Source: an uncultured Gammaproteobacteria bacterium
Lineage (GTDB): Bacteria > Pseudomonadota > Gammaproteobacteria > GCA-001735895
Direction of reading: 5' to 3'
Assembly (NCBI GenBank): GCA_947260025.1
Contig: CAMYON010000010.1
Location: 1-50,777, forward strand
Length of the DNA stretch: 50,777 bases
Numbering within the stretch: position 1 is the first letter of the stretch; the number at the start of each line of letters is the position of its first letter. The notes below the pieces were generated by a model, which saw only the letters and a list, made by a program, of their open reading frames with translations, did no database searches and was not told the DNA's origin. The translations under genes were made by a program, and so were the position numbers. Shown in pieces: positions 1-10,056 of this stretch.

Positions 1-2278
1 AAAAGTCCTGTAAAATCAAGCCCAAAGCGACACTTTTTCGATTATTTCTCACTTCTTTTCCAGTATAGACGTCAAATACAAATACTTCCTGCAATATTTT
101 GTTTTTTACCGAAAAAATGCAATCTATCAGCTTTTGAACCGGGATTTCTGCGTCGACCATCACAGAAATATCACGTCGTATCGATGGGTACCTCGACATT
201 TCCTCGAAATTGGGCAATTTAGACTGCAAGATCGGCGAAGTTTCAGCCTCAAAAACGAAAACTTGTTGATTTATATCGAGTTTTTTTAGAACGGTAGGAT
301 GCAAAGCCCCGATAAAACCAGTCTTTTCTCCCTCGAAGACCAGGTCCGCGCCCTGTCCCGGGTGCAATATCGGATTTTCGGAACGCTCGTAGCTGAACTC
401 TGATTCGCTGGCGAGCCGCAAAATCGACTCTAGATCGCCCTTGATATCGTAAAAATCCACGCCCTGACTGCCCGCGTAGAGGCCTTCCTGGGCCCTGTTA
501 CCGGTAATAACAGCAGCGATATGCGAGGTTTGTTCGAGCCCGTTCGCACCCGGTACGAAGCACAGGCCCGTCTCGAACAGCCTGACGCGTGACTGCTGCC
601 GATTCAGGTTATGCTGCAACGCCTGTGCCAGGCCTGGCAGTAAACGACTGCGCATGACCGACATGTCGGCAGATATCGGGTTGGCTAACGGCAGGGTGGC
701 TTGATCGGGATCGAGAATCGCCTGCAGCTCGGGCGAGACGAACGAATAGGTGATGGCTTCGTAGTAACCCTGGTCGACCATAACATCGCGGATACGGTTG
801 AGACTGACCCGGCGCTCGGAGAAGCTGTCCATTCGGATATGCGAGGCTTCCCGGCTCCCCGGGATATTGTTGTAGCCGATGAGTCGTCCGATTTCTTCGA
901 TCAAATCGGCCTCTATATTGATATCGAAGCGATAGCTCGGCGGTACGATCTTCCAGCCGTCGGACTGATGCTGCAGCTCCATGTTCAAGCGTTGCAGGAT
1001 ATCGTCTATATCATCGCGTTCGACATCGATTCCGAGCAGGCGGCTAACGCGCTCGTAACGCAACTCGACCTGCGGTGTCTGCGGCATATGTTCCTGGTCT
1101 ACCGCATCGATCAGCGGCCCCGCCTCGCCGCCGGCGATGCTTACCAGCAGCTCGGTTGCGCGCTGCATAGCGAGCGGCGGTAATTCTGCATCGACACCGC
1201 GTTCGAAGCGGTGCGACGCGTCGGTATGCATGCCGAATTTTCGCGCTTTACCGGCGAGCTCTATGGCGGTGAAATGCGCCGCTTCCAGAAATATGTTGCG
1301 CGTATCGGCCTGCACCGAGCTATCCAGTCCGCCCATGATGCCAGCCAGCGCAACACCACCGGAATGGTCCGCGATCAGCAGGTTATCGGCCCGGCATTCG
1401 ACCTCGCTCTGATCGAGCAGTGCCAGCTTTTCGCCCGGTTGCGCCATTCGCACCCGGATGCCGCCGTCGAGCTTGTCGAAATCGAAACCATGCATCGGTT
1501 GACCGAGTTCCATCATGACGTAATTGGTGACATCGACCACCGGGCTAATCGGGCGCAAGCCGCAACGGCGCAACTTTTCCTGCATCCACAGCGGAGTTTG
1601 CGCCCTTGGATCTATCCCGCGGATGATTCGCCCAACGTAACGCGGACACTGCTGCGGCGCTTCCAGCTCGATCGGGAAAACATCCTCAATCACTGGCGCG
1701 ACGCTCGCTGCGGCGCTTTGCTGCAGCGGAATCCTGTTGATCGCGGATACTTCGCGCGCAACCCCGGAAATGCTGAGGCAATCGCCCCGGTTCGGCGTTA
1801 AATCGATGTCGATTATATTATCGGCCAGGGCTAGATAGTCGACGATAGGCGTCCCCACGGGCGCGTCGCTGGGCAATTCCAGGATCCCGTCGGAGGTTTC
1901 CGCTAACTGCAACTCTGCCGCAGAGCAGATCATGCCTTCGGAATCGACGCCGCGCAATTTGGCTTTCTTGATCTTGATGCCCGGCAGCACGGCGCCCACT
2001 CGCGCCAGGGCTACTTTCAACCCCGCTCGCACGTTGCTCGCGCCGCAAACGACCTGGTAGCTGTCCGCGCCATCGCTGACCTGGCACAGGTTCAGCTTGT
2101 CGGCATCGGGATGGCGTTCACAACTCGTTACCTCGGCAACGACGACGTTGTCGAGATCGGGCGCGGCGGCCCGCAATCCGCCAACCTCGAGCCCGGCCAT
2201 GGTCAACTGGCTGACCAGGGTATCGGTATCGATCGCGGGGTTCACCCATTCACGTAACCAGTTTTCGCTAATTTCCAT
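1..2278 (-). CDS. pheT: Phenylalanyl-tRNA synthetase beta subunit, C-terminus cut by window edge
   Basis: Charges tRNA-Phe as part of the alpha2-beta2 cytoplasmic enzyme. The reading frame starts at an ATG (2276-2278, minus) with MEISENWLREWVNP and stays open to base 1, giving 759 codons of a family usually near 795, so about 35 residues of the C-terminal anticodon-binding (FDX-ACB) domain lie outside. Seen in order: N-terminal tRNA-binding OB domain (ERHPDADKLNLCQV), B3/B4 editing region with the motif TDASHRFERGVD, B5 region, and the start of the FDX-ACB domain (SRYPSIRRDISVMVD). It lies 12 bp downstream of pheS, in the usual order. The last 300 bases are visibly richer in A+T than the rest of the gene. 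Confidence 0.97.
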   Translation of the reverse strand, partial: MEISENWLREWVNPAIDTDTLVSQLTMAGLEVGGLRAAAPDLDNVVVAEVTSCERHPDADKLNLCQVSDGADSYQVVCGASNVRAGLKVALARVGAVLPGIKIKKAKLRGVDSEGMICSAAELQLAETSDGILELPSDAPVGTPIVDYLALADNIIDIDLTPNRGDCLSISGVAREVSAINRIPLQQSAAASVAPVIEDVFPIELEAPQQCPRYVGRIIRGIDPRAQTPLWMQEKLRRCGLRPISPVVDVTNYVMMELGQPMHGFDFDKLDGGIRVRMAQPGEKLALLDQSEVECRADNLLIADHSGGVALAGIMGGLDSSVQADTRNIFLEAAHFTAIELAGKARKFGMHTDASHRFERGVDAELPPLAMQRATELLVSIAGGEAGPLIDAVDQEHMPQTPQVELRYERVSRLLGIDVERDDIDDILQRLNMELQHQSDGWKIVPPSYRFDINIEADLIEEIGRLIGYNNIPGSREASHIRMDSFSERRVSLNRIRDVMVDQGYYEAITYSFVSPELQAILDPDQATLPLANPISADMSVMRSRLLPGLAQALQHNLNRQQSRVRLFETGLCFVPGANGLEQTSHIAAVITGNRAQEGLYAGSQGVDFYDIKGDLESILRLASESEFSYERSENPILHPGQGADLVFEGEKTGFIGALHPTVLKKLDINQQVFVFEAETSPILQSKLPNFEEMSRYPSIRRDISVMVDAEIPVQKLIDCIFSVKNKILQEVFVFDVYTGKEVRNNRKSVALGLILQDF

Positions 2279-2290
2279 GTTGGCGCCCGA

Positions 2291-3373
<1,083 letters not shown>

Positions 3374-3736
3374 TTACGCGGATTCCAGGCCGGCCCTGGC
3401 CTTTTCGACCAGTGCGGTAAACGCAGGCTTGTCAAAAATAGCGATATCGGAAAGCACCTTGCGATCGATTTCGATCGAGGCTTTCTTCAGGCCGTTCATG
3501 AAAACGCTGTAAGACATACCGTTTTCACGCGCACCGGCGTTGATTCGGGCAATCCACAGCGCGCGGAATTGACGCTTTTTCTGGCGGCGATCGCGATAGG
3601 CGTATTGCCCGGCCTTGGTGACGGCCTGCTTGGCAACGCGAAACACTTTACTGCGTGCACCGCGGTAACCCTTGGCTTTATCCAGAACCTTCTTGTGGCG
3701 TGCATGTGCCGTGACGCCTCTTTTTACTCTTGGCAT
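3374..3736 (-). CDS. rplT: 50S ribosomal protein L20
   Basis: Structural and assembly protein of the large ribosomal subunit, binding 23S rRNA. The 120-residue product has the typical length and the basic N-terminus [16 protein letters not shown], followed by [19 protein letters not shown] and [19 protein letters not shown]. It sits 12 bp after rpmI and upstream of pheS. In E. coli L20 represses rpmI-rplT translation through a leader pseudoknot; I did not identify the equivalent structure here. Confidence 0.98.
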   Translation of the reverse strand: MPRVKRGVTAHARHKKVLDKAKGYRGARSKVFRVAKQAVTKAGQYAYRDRRQKKRQFRALWIARINAGARENGMSYSVFMNGLKKASIEIDRKVLSDIAIFDKPAFTALVEKARAGLESA

Positions 3737-3748
3737 AACTCGATCCCC

Positions 3749-3946
3749 CTAAGAATACGGCAGCATGCGACGCACCAGCTGTACGTCGTTAGCGTGGACA
3801 TCAAGCTTTTCGCCAAGCTGACGCTTACGCTTGCTCGATTTCTTGGTGAGAATATGACGCAAGTGCGATTGCTTGCGCTTGTAGCCGCCGGCCGCATTTC
3901 GTTTGAAACGCTTGGCCGCGCCACTGACTGATTTCATCTTTGGCAT
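3749..3946 (-). CDS. rpmI: 50S ribosomal protein L35
   Basis: Small basic large-subunit protein, 65 residues, beginning [21 protein letters not shown] and containing the family-typical [18 protein letters not shown] stretch. Length and order (infC-rpmI-rplT) match the gammaproteobacterial arrangement. A gap of about 80 bp separates it from infC, so it is probably read from the infC transcript. Confidence 0.98.
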   Translation of the reverse strand: MPKMKSVSGAAKRFKRNAAGGYKRKQSHLRHILTKKSSKRKRQLGEKLDVHANDVQLVRRMLPYS

Positions 3947-4029
3947 GATTAGCTCCAGTTTAAATATCTAGTTTAATAAGCCCTGGACGCCGGAGGCGCG
4001 TCTTCGGGTAGTGGCTAGCCCTAAAACCG

Positions 4030-4548
4030 CTAGCGTTTCTTGGGCACCAGCATCATCGTCATCTGGCGCCCTTCCGACTGTGGATACTGATCCACGGTCG
4101 TGAATTCCTTCGTGTCTTCTTCCACTCGCTTGAGTAGCTGTGTGCCCAGTTCCATGTGAGCCATTTCCCGTCCACGAAAACGGCAGGTCACCTTGACCCG
4201 GTCGCCGACCTCGATAAATTCGGTCAGCTTTCGCAGTTTGACCTGGTAATCACCTTCCTCGGTGCCGGGTCGAAACTTGATTTCCTTGATTTGCACCTGG
4301 CGCTGCTTCTTGCGCTGGTCGTGCAACTTCTTCTTTTGCTGAAACCTGAACTTGCCGTAATCCATCAAGCGACAGACGGGGGGCTCAGCATCAGGTACCA
4401 GCTCAACGAGATCCACGCCGGCTTCTTCCGCCAGGCCCTGGGCCTCTTCCAGAGACACGATGCCTCTTTGTTCGCCATCCTCACCGATCAGCCGAACTTC
4501 CGGCGCTGTTATTTCTTCGTTAAGACGGCTCTGTTTGTTGTCTGCGAT
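4030..4548 (-). CDS. infC: Translation initiation factor IF-3, ATC start
   Basis: IF-3 prevents premature subunit joining and checks the start codon on the 30S subunit. The conserved body [67 protein letters not shown] and [12 protein letters not shown] is complete. There is no ATG, GTG or TTG before the conserved N-terminus. A GGGAGAG Shine-Dalgarno sits 8 nt before an ATC codon at 4546-4548 and an in-frame stop (TAG) lies just upstream, so the start is almost certainly ATC, giving 172 aa. E. coli infC uses the equally rare ATT for autoregulation. The GTG at 4458 would remove the conserved N-terminal segment. Confidence 0.96.
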   Translation of the reverse strand: MADNKQSRLNEEITAPEVRLIGEDGEQRGIVSLEEAQGLAEEAGVDLVELVPDAEPPVCRLMDYGKFRFQQKKKLHDQRKKQRQVQIKEIKFRPGTEEGDYQVKLRKLTEFIEVGDRVKVTCRFRGREMAHMELGTQLLKRVEEDTKEFTTVDQYPQSEGRQMTMMLVPKKR

Positions 4549-4561
4549 TGGGGACTCTCCC
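4546..4561 (-). promoter_or_regulatory. infC ribosome-binding site with non-canonical ATC start
   Basis: On the minus strand the sequence reads GGGAGAG, an 8-nt spacer measured from GGGAG, then ATC followed by GCAGACAACAAACAGAGCC (ADNKQS in frame with IF-3). The frame is closed by TAG overlapping the Shine-Dalgarno, so no upstream start is possible. Rare start codons in infC are known to allow IF-3 to repress its own translation. Confidence 0.85.
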
Positions 4562-4615
4562 TATAAATCTACTAACAATATGTTTGGCAAAAATTAATCC
4601 GGTATGAAAACCGGA

Positions 4616-6514
4616 TTACTGTTTCACCAGGTCGACGAACTCGTCGATCGCTATTGAGCCCAGGTCTTCACCGCCCAGGCTACGCACTGCAACCCGCTCT
4701 TCCTCGACCTCGCGATCACCGACCACGAGCATGTACGGAATGCGCTGTAACGTGTGCTCGCGAATTTTAAACCCGACTTTTTCGTTTCTCAAGTCGGAAA
4801 TCGCCCTGATTCCCTGATTTTTAAGCATTTTTTCAACTTTTCCGACATACGGCGCCTGTTTATCGGTGATATTCATCACCACGGCCTGCACCGGCGCCAG
4901 CCAGACCGGGAATTTACCTTCGTAATGCTCGACCAGAATCCCGAAAAATCGCTCCAATGAGCCGAACAAAGCGCGGTGTAACATGACCGGGCGGTGACGC
5001 TCGCCATCCTCTCCGATATAGGAAATATCGAAGCGTTCGGGCAGGTTCATATCGACCTGCAGCGTACCGCATTGCCAGTCGCGGCCAATGGCGTCTCGCA
5101 GCACAAACTCGAGCTTGGGACCGTAAAACGCGCCCTCGCCCGGGAATAGCTTGTATTCCTTATTCATACTGTCGAGCGCATTTTTCAAGGCGCCCTCGAG
5201 CCTGTCCCAAACCTCGTCCGAGCCAATTCGATTGTCCGGGCGATCGGAGAACTTGATGACAACATCGTCGAAGCCGAAGTCCCGGTAAATATCGAGAATC
5301 AATTCGATAACGTCGATGCACTCCTGCTCCATCTGGTCTTCGGTGCAGTAAACATGTGCGTCGTCCTGGGTAAAATGTCGTACCCGCAGCAAGCCGTGCA
5401 AGGCACCGGATGGCTCGTACCGATGCACCTTGCCGAATTCGGCCATGCGCAGCGGCAGATCTCGGTAACTCTTCAGGCCCTGCGAAAACATCAGCACCGA
5501 ACCCGGGCAATTCATCGGCTTCAAGGCGAATACGCGCTCGTCCTCGGTCTGGGTCGTGAACATATGCTCACGGTAATTTTCCCAGTGACCCGAAGTTTCC
5601 CAAAGGCTGCGGTCCATTACATCCGGCGTGTTGACCTCGATATAGCCGGCGTCATCCTGGCGCTTGCGCATGTAATCGATCAGTTTGTTGAACAGGGTCC
5701 AGCCCTTCGGATGCCAGAATACAGAGCCCGGCGCCTCCTCGTGCAGATGGAACAATTCGAGCTGTCGCCCGAGCTTGCGATGATCGCGCTTCTCGGCCTC
5801 CTCGAGTCGATGCAGGTAAGCCCTGAGCTGCTTCTTGTCCGGCCAGGCGGTACCGTAAATGCGCTGCAGCATTTCGTTGTTCGAGTCGCCACGCCAGTAC
5901 GCCCCTGCAACCTTCATCACCTTGAAGCCGTTACCGAGCTTGCCGGTGGACGGCAGATGCGGGCCGCGGCAGACGTCAAACCAGTCACCCTGGCGATAAA
6001 TTGAAACTTCTTCGCCTTCGGGGATGATGTCATCGATGATCTCGACCTTGTAGCTTTCGCCGAGATCGCCGAAGGTTTTCATCGCGGTGTCGCGATCCAT
6101 GACTTCGCGTACGATCGGCAAATCGCGCTTGACGATTTCATGCATGCGCTGCTCGATCTCGACCAGGTCGTCCGGGGAAAACGGCTCTTCACGCGCGAAG
6201 TCATAGTAGAAACCGTCTTCGATCGCCGGACCGATGGTCACCTGCGTGCCCGGGTAAAGCTCCTGCACCGCCTGCGCCATGACGTGCGCCGCGTCGTGCC
6301 GCAACAGCTCGAGCGCTTCCTCGTCACGGCTGGTAACGATGGCGACCTCGGCATCCTGTCCGATCACGAAGGAAGCGTCGACCAGCTCACCGTTAACCTT
6401 GCCGGCAAGTGTCGCTTTAGCGAGGCCGGGTCCGATATCGCTGGCGATATCCATGACCGAAACAGGATTGTCAAATTGACGATGCGAGCCGTCAGGCAGA
6501 GTGATATCGGGCAT
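4616..6514 (-). CDS. thrS: Threonyl-tRNA synthetase
   Basis: Class II synthetase charging tRNA-Thr in the cytoplasm. The 632-residue protein starts [17 protein letters not shown]. In order it has the N-terminal TGS domain (1-60), the editing domain with [17 protein letters not shown] and the [16 protein letters not shown] region (zinc HxxxH type), the catalytic core with [10 protein letters not shown] and [20 protein letters not shown], and the anticodon-binding domain ([17 protein letters not shown] onward). The start at 6514 has GGAGAA 7 nt upstream. A 50-residue in-frame extension further upstream runs into the repeat cassette and is rejected. Followed by infC, as in E. coli. Confidence 0.97.
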   Translation of the reverse strand: MPDITLPDGSHRQFDNPVSVMDIASDIGPGLAKATLAGKVNGELVDASFVIGQDAEVAIVTSRDEEALELLRHDAAHVMAQAVQELYPGTQVTIGPAIEDGFYYDFAREEPFSPDDLVEIEQRMHEIVKRDLPIVREVMDRDTAMKTFGDLGESYKVEIIDDIIPEGEEVSIYRQGDWFDVCRGPHLPSTGKLGNGFKVMKVAGAYWRGDSNNEMLQRIYGTAWPDKKQLRAYLHRLEEAEKRDHRKLGRQLELFHLHEEAPGSVFWHPKGWTLFNKLIDYMRKRQDDAGYIEVNTPDVMDRSLWETSGHWENYREHMFTTQTEDERVFALKPMNCPGSVLMFSQGLKSYRDLPLRMAEFGKVHRYEPSGALHGLLRVRHFTQDDAHVYCTEDQMEQECIDVIELILDIYRDFGFDDVVIKFSDRPDNRIGSDEVWDRLEGALKNALDSMNKEYKLFPGEGAFYGPKLEFVLRDAIGRDWQCGTLQVDMNLPERFDISYIGEDGERHRPVMLHRALFGSLERFFGILVEHYEGKFPVWLAPVQAVVMNITDKQAPYVGKVEKMLKNQGIRAISDLRNEKVGFKIREHTLQRIPYMLVVGDREVEEERVAVRSLGGEDLGSIAIDEFVDLVKQ

Positions 6515-6560
6515 TTGCGTTCTCCAGTGGTGACCCCTACCAAAGGCCACGTGTACAAAA

Positions 6561-6745
6561 AATTGGTAGTCGCGAGTGGATTGCGTCGGGCATCCTGCCC
6601 TCCGCCCTTCCGGACGGCCTGCGGCCATCCTGCAGGGCCGCGCTGTGCGCGTCCAAATTTGCAATGCTCATGGATGAGCAGGTGCCGCGGAGCACATGGA
6701 TGTGCGGTAGCGGCCTCCCGGCAAATTTGTCGAACCACCGACTAC
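6561..6745 (-). repeat. Duplicated tRNA-Val 3' end split by a palindromic cassette
   Basis: Bases 6561-6582 are an exact 22-bp copy of 6776-6797, the 3' end of tRNA-Val including CCA and flank. Bases 6730-6742 are an exact 13-bp copy of the neighbouring T-arm bases 6797-6809. Together they rebuild the tRNA T arm and acceptor end, split in the T loop by a 147-bp insert (6583-6729). The insert contains an inverted repeat AAATTTGC/GCAAATTT and short hairpins GCACAT-gg-ATGTGC and TGCTCAT-gg-ATGAGCA, plus a GC-rich hairpin built on GGACGGCC. It has no convincing gene. A related insert follows tRNA-Pro at 19103-19199. Non-autonomous mobile palindrome or REP-like element is my inference. Confidence 0.8.
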
Positions 6746-6778
6746 AGGCTCTGGCAGTTTTGCCTTCGCCTATTAAAT

Positions 6779-6855
6779 TGGTAGTCGCGAGTGGATTCGA
6801 ACCACCGACCCCCACCATGTCAAGGTGGTGCTCTAACCAACTGAGCTACGCGACT
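6779..6855 (-). tRNA. tRNA-Val (anticodon GAC)
   Basis: A 77-nt cloverleaf on the minus strand: acceptor AGTCGCG/CGCGACT, D arm GTAGCTCAGTTGGTTAGAGC, anticodon stem CCACC/GGTGG with loop TTGACAT (anticodon GAC), T arm GGTGG-TTCGAAT-CCACT, discriminator A and encoded CCA. The anticodon arm and D arm are identical or nearly so to E. coli tRNA-Val2. Its 3' end is duplicated downstream. Confidence 0.97.
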
Positions 6856-6873
6856 ATAAATTCAAGGCCGGCT

Positions 6874-6901
6874 ATTCTACCGCAGAAATCGAAGGAATCA
6901 A
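6874..6901 (-). promoter_or_regulatory. Sigma-70-type promoter of tRNA-Val
   Basis: Minus strand: TTGATT, 16-bp spacer, TAGAAT, ending about 18 bp before the tRNA 5' end. The spacing and position fit a housekeeping promoter. Confidence 0.6.
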
Positions 6902-7073
6902 CAGGCTAAGGCCTTATTTTTAAAGGCTTTCGGCGTTTTCTCCAGAGCTGGGAATTAATCCATGAACTTTAGCTTACAAACAATCGGCTGAATCGATCTG
7001 TGGCGATATCCATTTACGAGAAATTCAGATGCGATTGCGACGATAGGCATGTCGCATCTTCCGCGGTCGCTGC

Positions 7074-7430
7074 CTAGTTGACCAGGTAACCCACCAGGTT
7101 GGCGACGCCGCGCGCCAGCTCGCTCTCGAGCGGAAACGAAAGCATGCCCATCACCGAGTAACCGAGCAGCCACGGCATCAGGTAGAAGCGGAACATGAAG
7201 AAAAACCACGCGACGTAAAGCGGCACAAACGGCTGTACCAGGAAGGACGGCGTTATCCATTTGAACGCCTTGATGATCGGATCCGTCAACTTGACGAAAG
7301 CCTTCATGAAGAAGAAGGTGCTGTCCTCAGGCAGGAACAGACCCATCGCGAAACGGCCGATCAGGGTATACATCACCATCCCGAAAAGGTAGTCGATAAT
7401 TATTACCCAGATTGGAAAAGCTTCAGCCAC
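7074..7430 (-). CDS. Small YggT-like membrane protein
   Basis: A 118-residue hydrophobic protein with two or three membrane segments (about 5-30, 62-90, possibly 92-115). The central stretch KAFVKLTDPIIKAFKWITPS followed by a hydrophobic helix resembles the YggT family pattern (TDP then basic residues), whose role is poorly defined. The start is a GTG at 7430 preceded by AGGTGA at a spacing of 6 nt. It stands alone between the tRNA and the symporter genes on the same strand. Family assignment is tentative. Confidence 0.6.
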   Translation of the reverse strand: MAEAFPIWVIIIDYLFGMVMYTLIGRFAMGLFLPEDSTFFFMKAFVKLTDPIIKAFKWITPSFLVQPFVPLYVAWFFFMFRFYLMPWLLGYSVMGMLSFPLESELARGVANLVGYLVN

Positions 7431-7571
7431 TAGATGTCACCTGTCATAAGAATCAGCCGTATTCTATCGGAGTTCATATCCGCACAGAAGCAACCTTTGC
7501 CCAGTAAGATTACCGCTTGCGCGGGAATAACCCGAAACTTTATACCTAAGAACAATTGTAAACCCAGAACC

Positions 7572-7699
7572 ATTTGGGGCGTCGCGAGCGCCGCAAGAGC
7601 AAGGCGGAGTTTTGCGCAATGGCGCGAGCAGTACAAACCGTACGCGAGCGTCTTGCGCAAAATTCCAACGCCGCTATTGCAAGCGCAGCAGCCCCAAAT
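7572..7699. repeat. 128-bp imperfect palindrome
   Basis: The ends ATTTGGGGC (7572-7580) and GCCCCAAAT (7691-7699) are inverted copies. Inner blocks are also inverted: TTTTGCGCAA (7610-7619) with TTGCGCAAAA (7653-7662), and GTAC (7631-7634) with GTAC (7640-7643), centred near 7637. The whole could fold into one long hairpin. It carries no supported gene and lies just beyond the symporter terminator. It is unlike the tRNA-linked cassettes. MITE or nemis-like element is inference. Confidence 0.65.
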
Positions 7700-7728
7700 A
7701 AAAAAAAGCCGGGGCAAGCCCCGGCTTT
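7700..7728 (-). terminator. Rho-independent terminator of the symporter operon
   Basis: Minus strand: AGCCGGGGC-TT-GCCCCGGCT followed by a run of T, 20 bp after the symporter stop codon. Confidence 0.85.
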
Positions 7729-7748
7729 CAATCAGTACTGCTTTATTA

Positions 7749-9581
7749 TTAGTGTGAAGAATCAATCACGGTTTCACCAGACGGTACACGAATTTCGTCT
7801 ACCATTGCCTGGGTCTCTGCATCCGGTTCCGGTGTCATCAGCGACACCACGACCATCAGCACCAGGCTGACCGGCATACCGATCATTCCGAAACGCAGGT
7901 GATCGATACCGATCCACGGATCCATACCGCCCCAGCGAACCATGTACAGGTACCAGGTACCAACCAGGAAACCACCGGCCATACCGGCAATCGCCCCCTG
8001 GCGATTCGCGCGCTTCCACCAGATACCCAGTACGATTGGGAAGAACAGTCCGGAGCATGCGAAGTCGAATGCCCAGGCTACCGCACCCAGAATACTGGTT
8101 AACTTGAGGGACGCAACGAAGGCACCCGCGGCACCGATACCGAGTAACAGGACACGAGCTACCAGCAGGCGCTTCTTGGTTTCCGCTTCAGGGTCGATGA
8201 TCTTGTAGTACAGATCGTGTGACAGCGCGTTCGCTATCGCGAGCAGCAAACCGTCGGCCGTTGACATCGCGGCCGCCATACCACCCGCGGCCACGAGGCC
8301 GGAGATGACGTAAGGCAGACCCGCGATTTCCGGCGTCGCCAACACTACGATGTCGCCGCGCATAAAGAACTCGTTGAGTTGCAGTATGCCGTCGCTATTC
8401 GCATCGATGATTTGCAGGAAATCCACCGCTGCCCACTTCTGGATCCACTCCAGCGCCAGTACCGACTCTATCGGCTTGCCGATAATACCGGTGGCGAGAT
8501 TGGGATCGAGAATCTGCAGCTTGGTGAAAGTAGCCAGCGCAGGCGCGGTGAAGTACAGCAGGAAGATGAACATCAGCGACCATGCCACCGATTGACGCGC
8601 CGCACGCACCGACGGGGTGGTGAAGTAACGCATCAGGATGTGCGGCAACGATGCCGTTCCCATCATCATACAGGCCACCAGGGTGACAAACTTCCAGCTT
8701 GCCATGGCGGAATCTCCAGCGGTCGCAAACGGAACCGACAGCGCTCTCAGACCGCCCTTGGCACCTTCGACAGCGTCCAGCGTACCCAGACCATGCAGCG
8801 TTTCGAGTTCGGTAATACGCTGGACCGCGTCACCGTAAACGAACTGCGGGATCAGGCCGAAACCCTGCTTGTTGGACATCCAGAATACCGGCACCAGGTA
8901 AGCGATGATCAGTACGATGTACTGTGCCACCTGGGTCCAGGTAACCGCGCGCATGCCGCCGAGCATGGAACACAGCAGGATACCGAGCAGTCCGAACCAG
9001 ACGCCGACTTCGAACGGAATCTGCAACGCGCGAGCCGCGATGGTGCCGGTGGCGTTGATCTGCGCGGTTACATAGGTAAACGACGCGACCGCCAGTACGA
9101 CAACACCGAGGAAGCGCGGCAGGTTACCGCCGTAACGAGTACCGATGAAGTCGGGCACGGTGTAACAGCCGAACTTACGCAGGTAAGGCGCCATCAGCGA
9201 GGCGACGAGGATATAGCCCCCGGTCCAGCCGACCACGAATGCGAGATAGCCGTGGCCACCGAAGTAGATACCACCCGCCATCGCCACGAAAGACGCACCC
9301 GACATCCAGTCCGCAGCCGTCGCCATGCCGTTGAATACCGCGGGCACCTGGCGACCGGCGACGTAATACGCGTCTACCGCCATGGTCCTCGACAGTACCC
9401 CGATACCGGCGTAGATGACGATGGTGAAAGCCACGAAAAGGATACCGATGGTATCCGCGCCGACACCCATCTGCTCGAGGATTGCCATTAAAAGAACGAA
9501 TACCAGGAAACCCCCGGTATACATGCCGTATATTTTCGGCAGGTTTTCTATGAAAGACCCGCCTGCAAATTTTCCAGCCAT
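7749..9581 (-). CDS. Sodium:solute symporter, large subunit (acetate/organic-acid type)
   Basis: A 610-residue inner-membrane transporter of the SSS family, VC_2705/ActP-like branch, with about 13 hydrophobic segments. Family signatures: YYVAGRQVPAVFNGMATAADWMSGASF near the N-terminus and the glycine-rich GLVAAGGMAAAMSTADGLLLAIANALSHDLYYK region. It is paired with the DUF4212 small subunit upstream, the known partner of this branch. Residues 393-404 read DANSDGILQLNE, a full match to the EF-hand calcium loop (D1, N3, D5, G6, E12), inside an insertion between two membrane segments. Substrate is not shown by sequence; acetate or another small carboxylate is the family expectation. Confidence 0.88.
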   Translation of the reverse strand: MAGKFAGGSFIENLPKIYGMYTGGFLVFVLLMAILEQMGVGADTIGILFVAFTIVIYAGIGVLSRTMAVDAYYVAGRQVPAVFNGMATAADWMSGASFVAMAGGIYFGGHGYLAFVVGWTGGYILVASLMAPYLRKFGCYTVPDFIGTRYGGNLPRFLGVVVLAVASFTYVTAQINATGTIAARALQIPFEVGVWFGLLGILLCSMLGGMRAVTWTQVAQYIVLIIAYLVPVFWMSNKQGFGLIPQFVYGDAVQRITELETLHGLGTLDAVEGAKGGLRALSVPFATAGDSAMASWKFVTLVACMMMGTASLPHILMRYFTTPSVRAARQSVAWSLMFIFLLYFTAPALATFTKLQILDPNLATGIIGKPIESVLALEWIQKWAAVDFLQIIDANSDGILQLNEFFMRGDIVVLATPEIAGLPYVISGLVAAGGMAAAMSTADGLLLAIANALSHDLYYKIIDPEAETKKRLLVARVLLLGIGAAGAFVASLKLTSILGAVAWAFDFACSGLFFPIVLGIWWKRANRQGAIAGMAGGFLVGTWYLYMVRWGGMDPWIGIDHLRFGMIGMPVSLVLMVVVSLMTPEPDAETQAMVDEIRVPSGETVIDSSH

Positions 9582-9584
9582 GGT

Positions 9585-9845
9585 CTATTCCTCCTCGGCT
9601 ACGCCGCAATCGCGGTCAATCTTGTCCTGGGCCCTGACGAACCAGAACAGCGTGAGCACGAATACGATCTCCGAGCCTTGCGCAGCCATATAGAAGCCCA
9701 GCGGCCAGCCGGCGAACGTCACCGAGTTGAGCCCTGCAGCAAACCAATGCACTACGAAAGAGAAGATGAACCATATCGTGAGAGTAACGACCATCAGTGA
9801 CTTGGTGCGCCGCCAATGCTCCTCCCGTTTGGAAGTATCCATCAT
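9585..9845 (-). CDS. DUF4212 small subunit of the sodium/solute symporter
   Basis: An 86-residue protein with a basic N-terminus (KREEHWRRTKSLM) and two membrane segments (about 18-40 and 46-70), typical of DUF4212/TIGR03647 proteins encoded directly before VC_2705-type symporters. Only 3 bp separate it from the large subunit, so the two are translationally linked. The initial Met may be residue 1 or 2. Confidence 0.85.
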   Translation of the reverse strand: MMDTSKREEHWRRTKSLMVVTLTIWFIFSFVVHWFAAGLNSVTFAGWPLGFYMAAQGSEIVFVLTLFWFVRAQDKIDRDCGVAEEE

Positions 9846-10056
9846 TAAAATCCCCCTGATTTTTGGGTTGAAACTACTTCAAAGTTTATCTGTGCGTAAG
9901 ATTTATAATTTTGTCGCTAGGCTAATATGCACAGAATCCATGGTATTTACTAGACAAAAACCCTAGTATTGGCGGCCTGCCAATCCAATTTGGTGCATAT
10001 TTTCCTGAACTGAAAAATCAGCTGTTACAATTGGTAACAATAACTAAAGAATTACT
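9846..10056. other. Divergent intergenic region
   Basis: A 211-bp A+T-rich gap between the symporter operon (minus) and the unknown gene at 10057 (plus). It contains a short inverted motif, TTTACTAG and CCTAGTAT (about 9948-9968), and presumably both promoters. I could not assign -35/-10 pairs with confidence. Confidence 0.4.

Noticed and set aside
6515..6664. 50-residue N-terminal extension of thrS
   Set aside because: It runs into the tRNA-linked repeat; the ATG at 6514 has a good Shine-Dalgarno and the family-typical start.
6561..6797. Genomic island attachment sites at tRNA-Val
   Set aside because: The repeats bound only about 215 bp with no integrase or cargo; a short cassette explains them better.
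8379..9491. Plus-strand open frame of 370 codons opposite the symporter
   Set aside because: Low-complexity, charged translation antisense to a clear membrane transporter.
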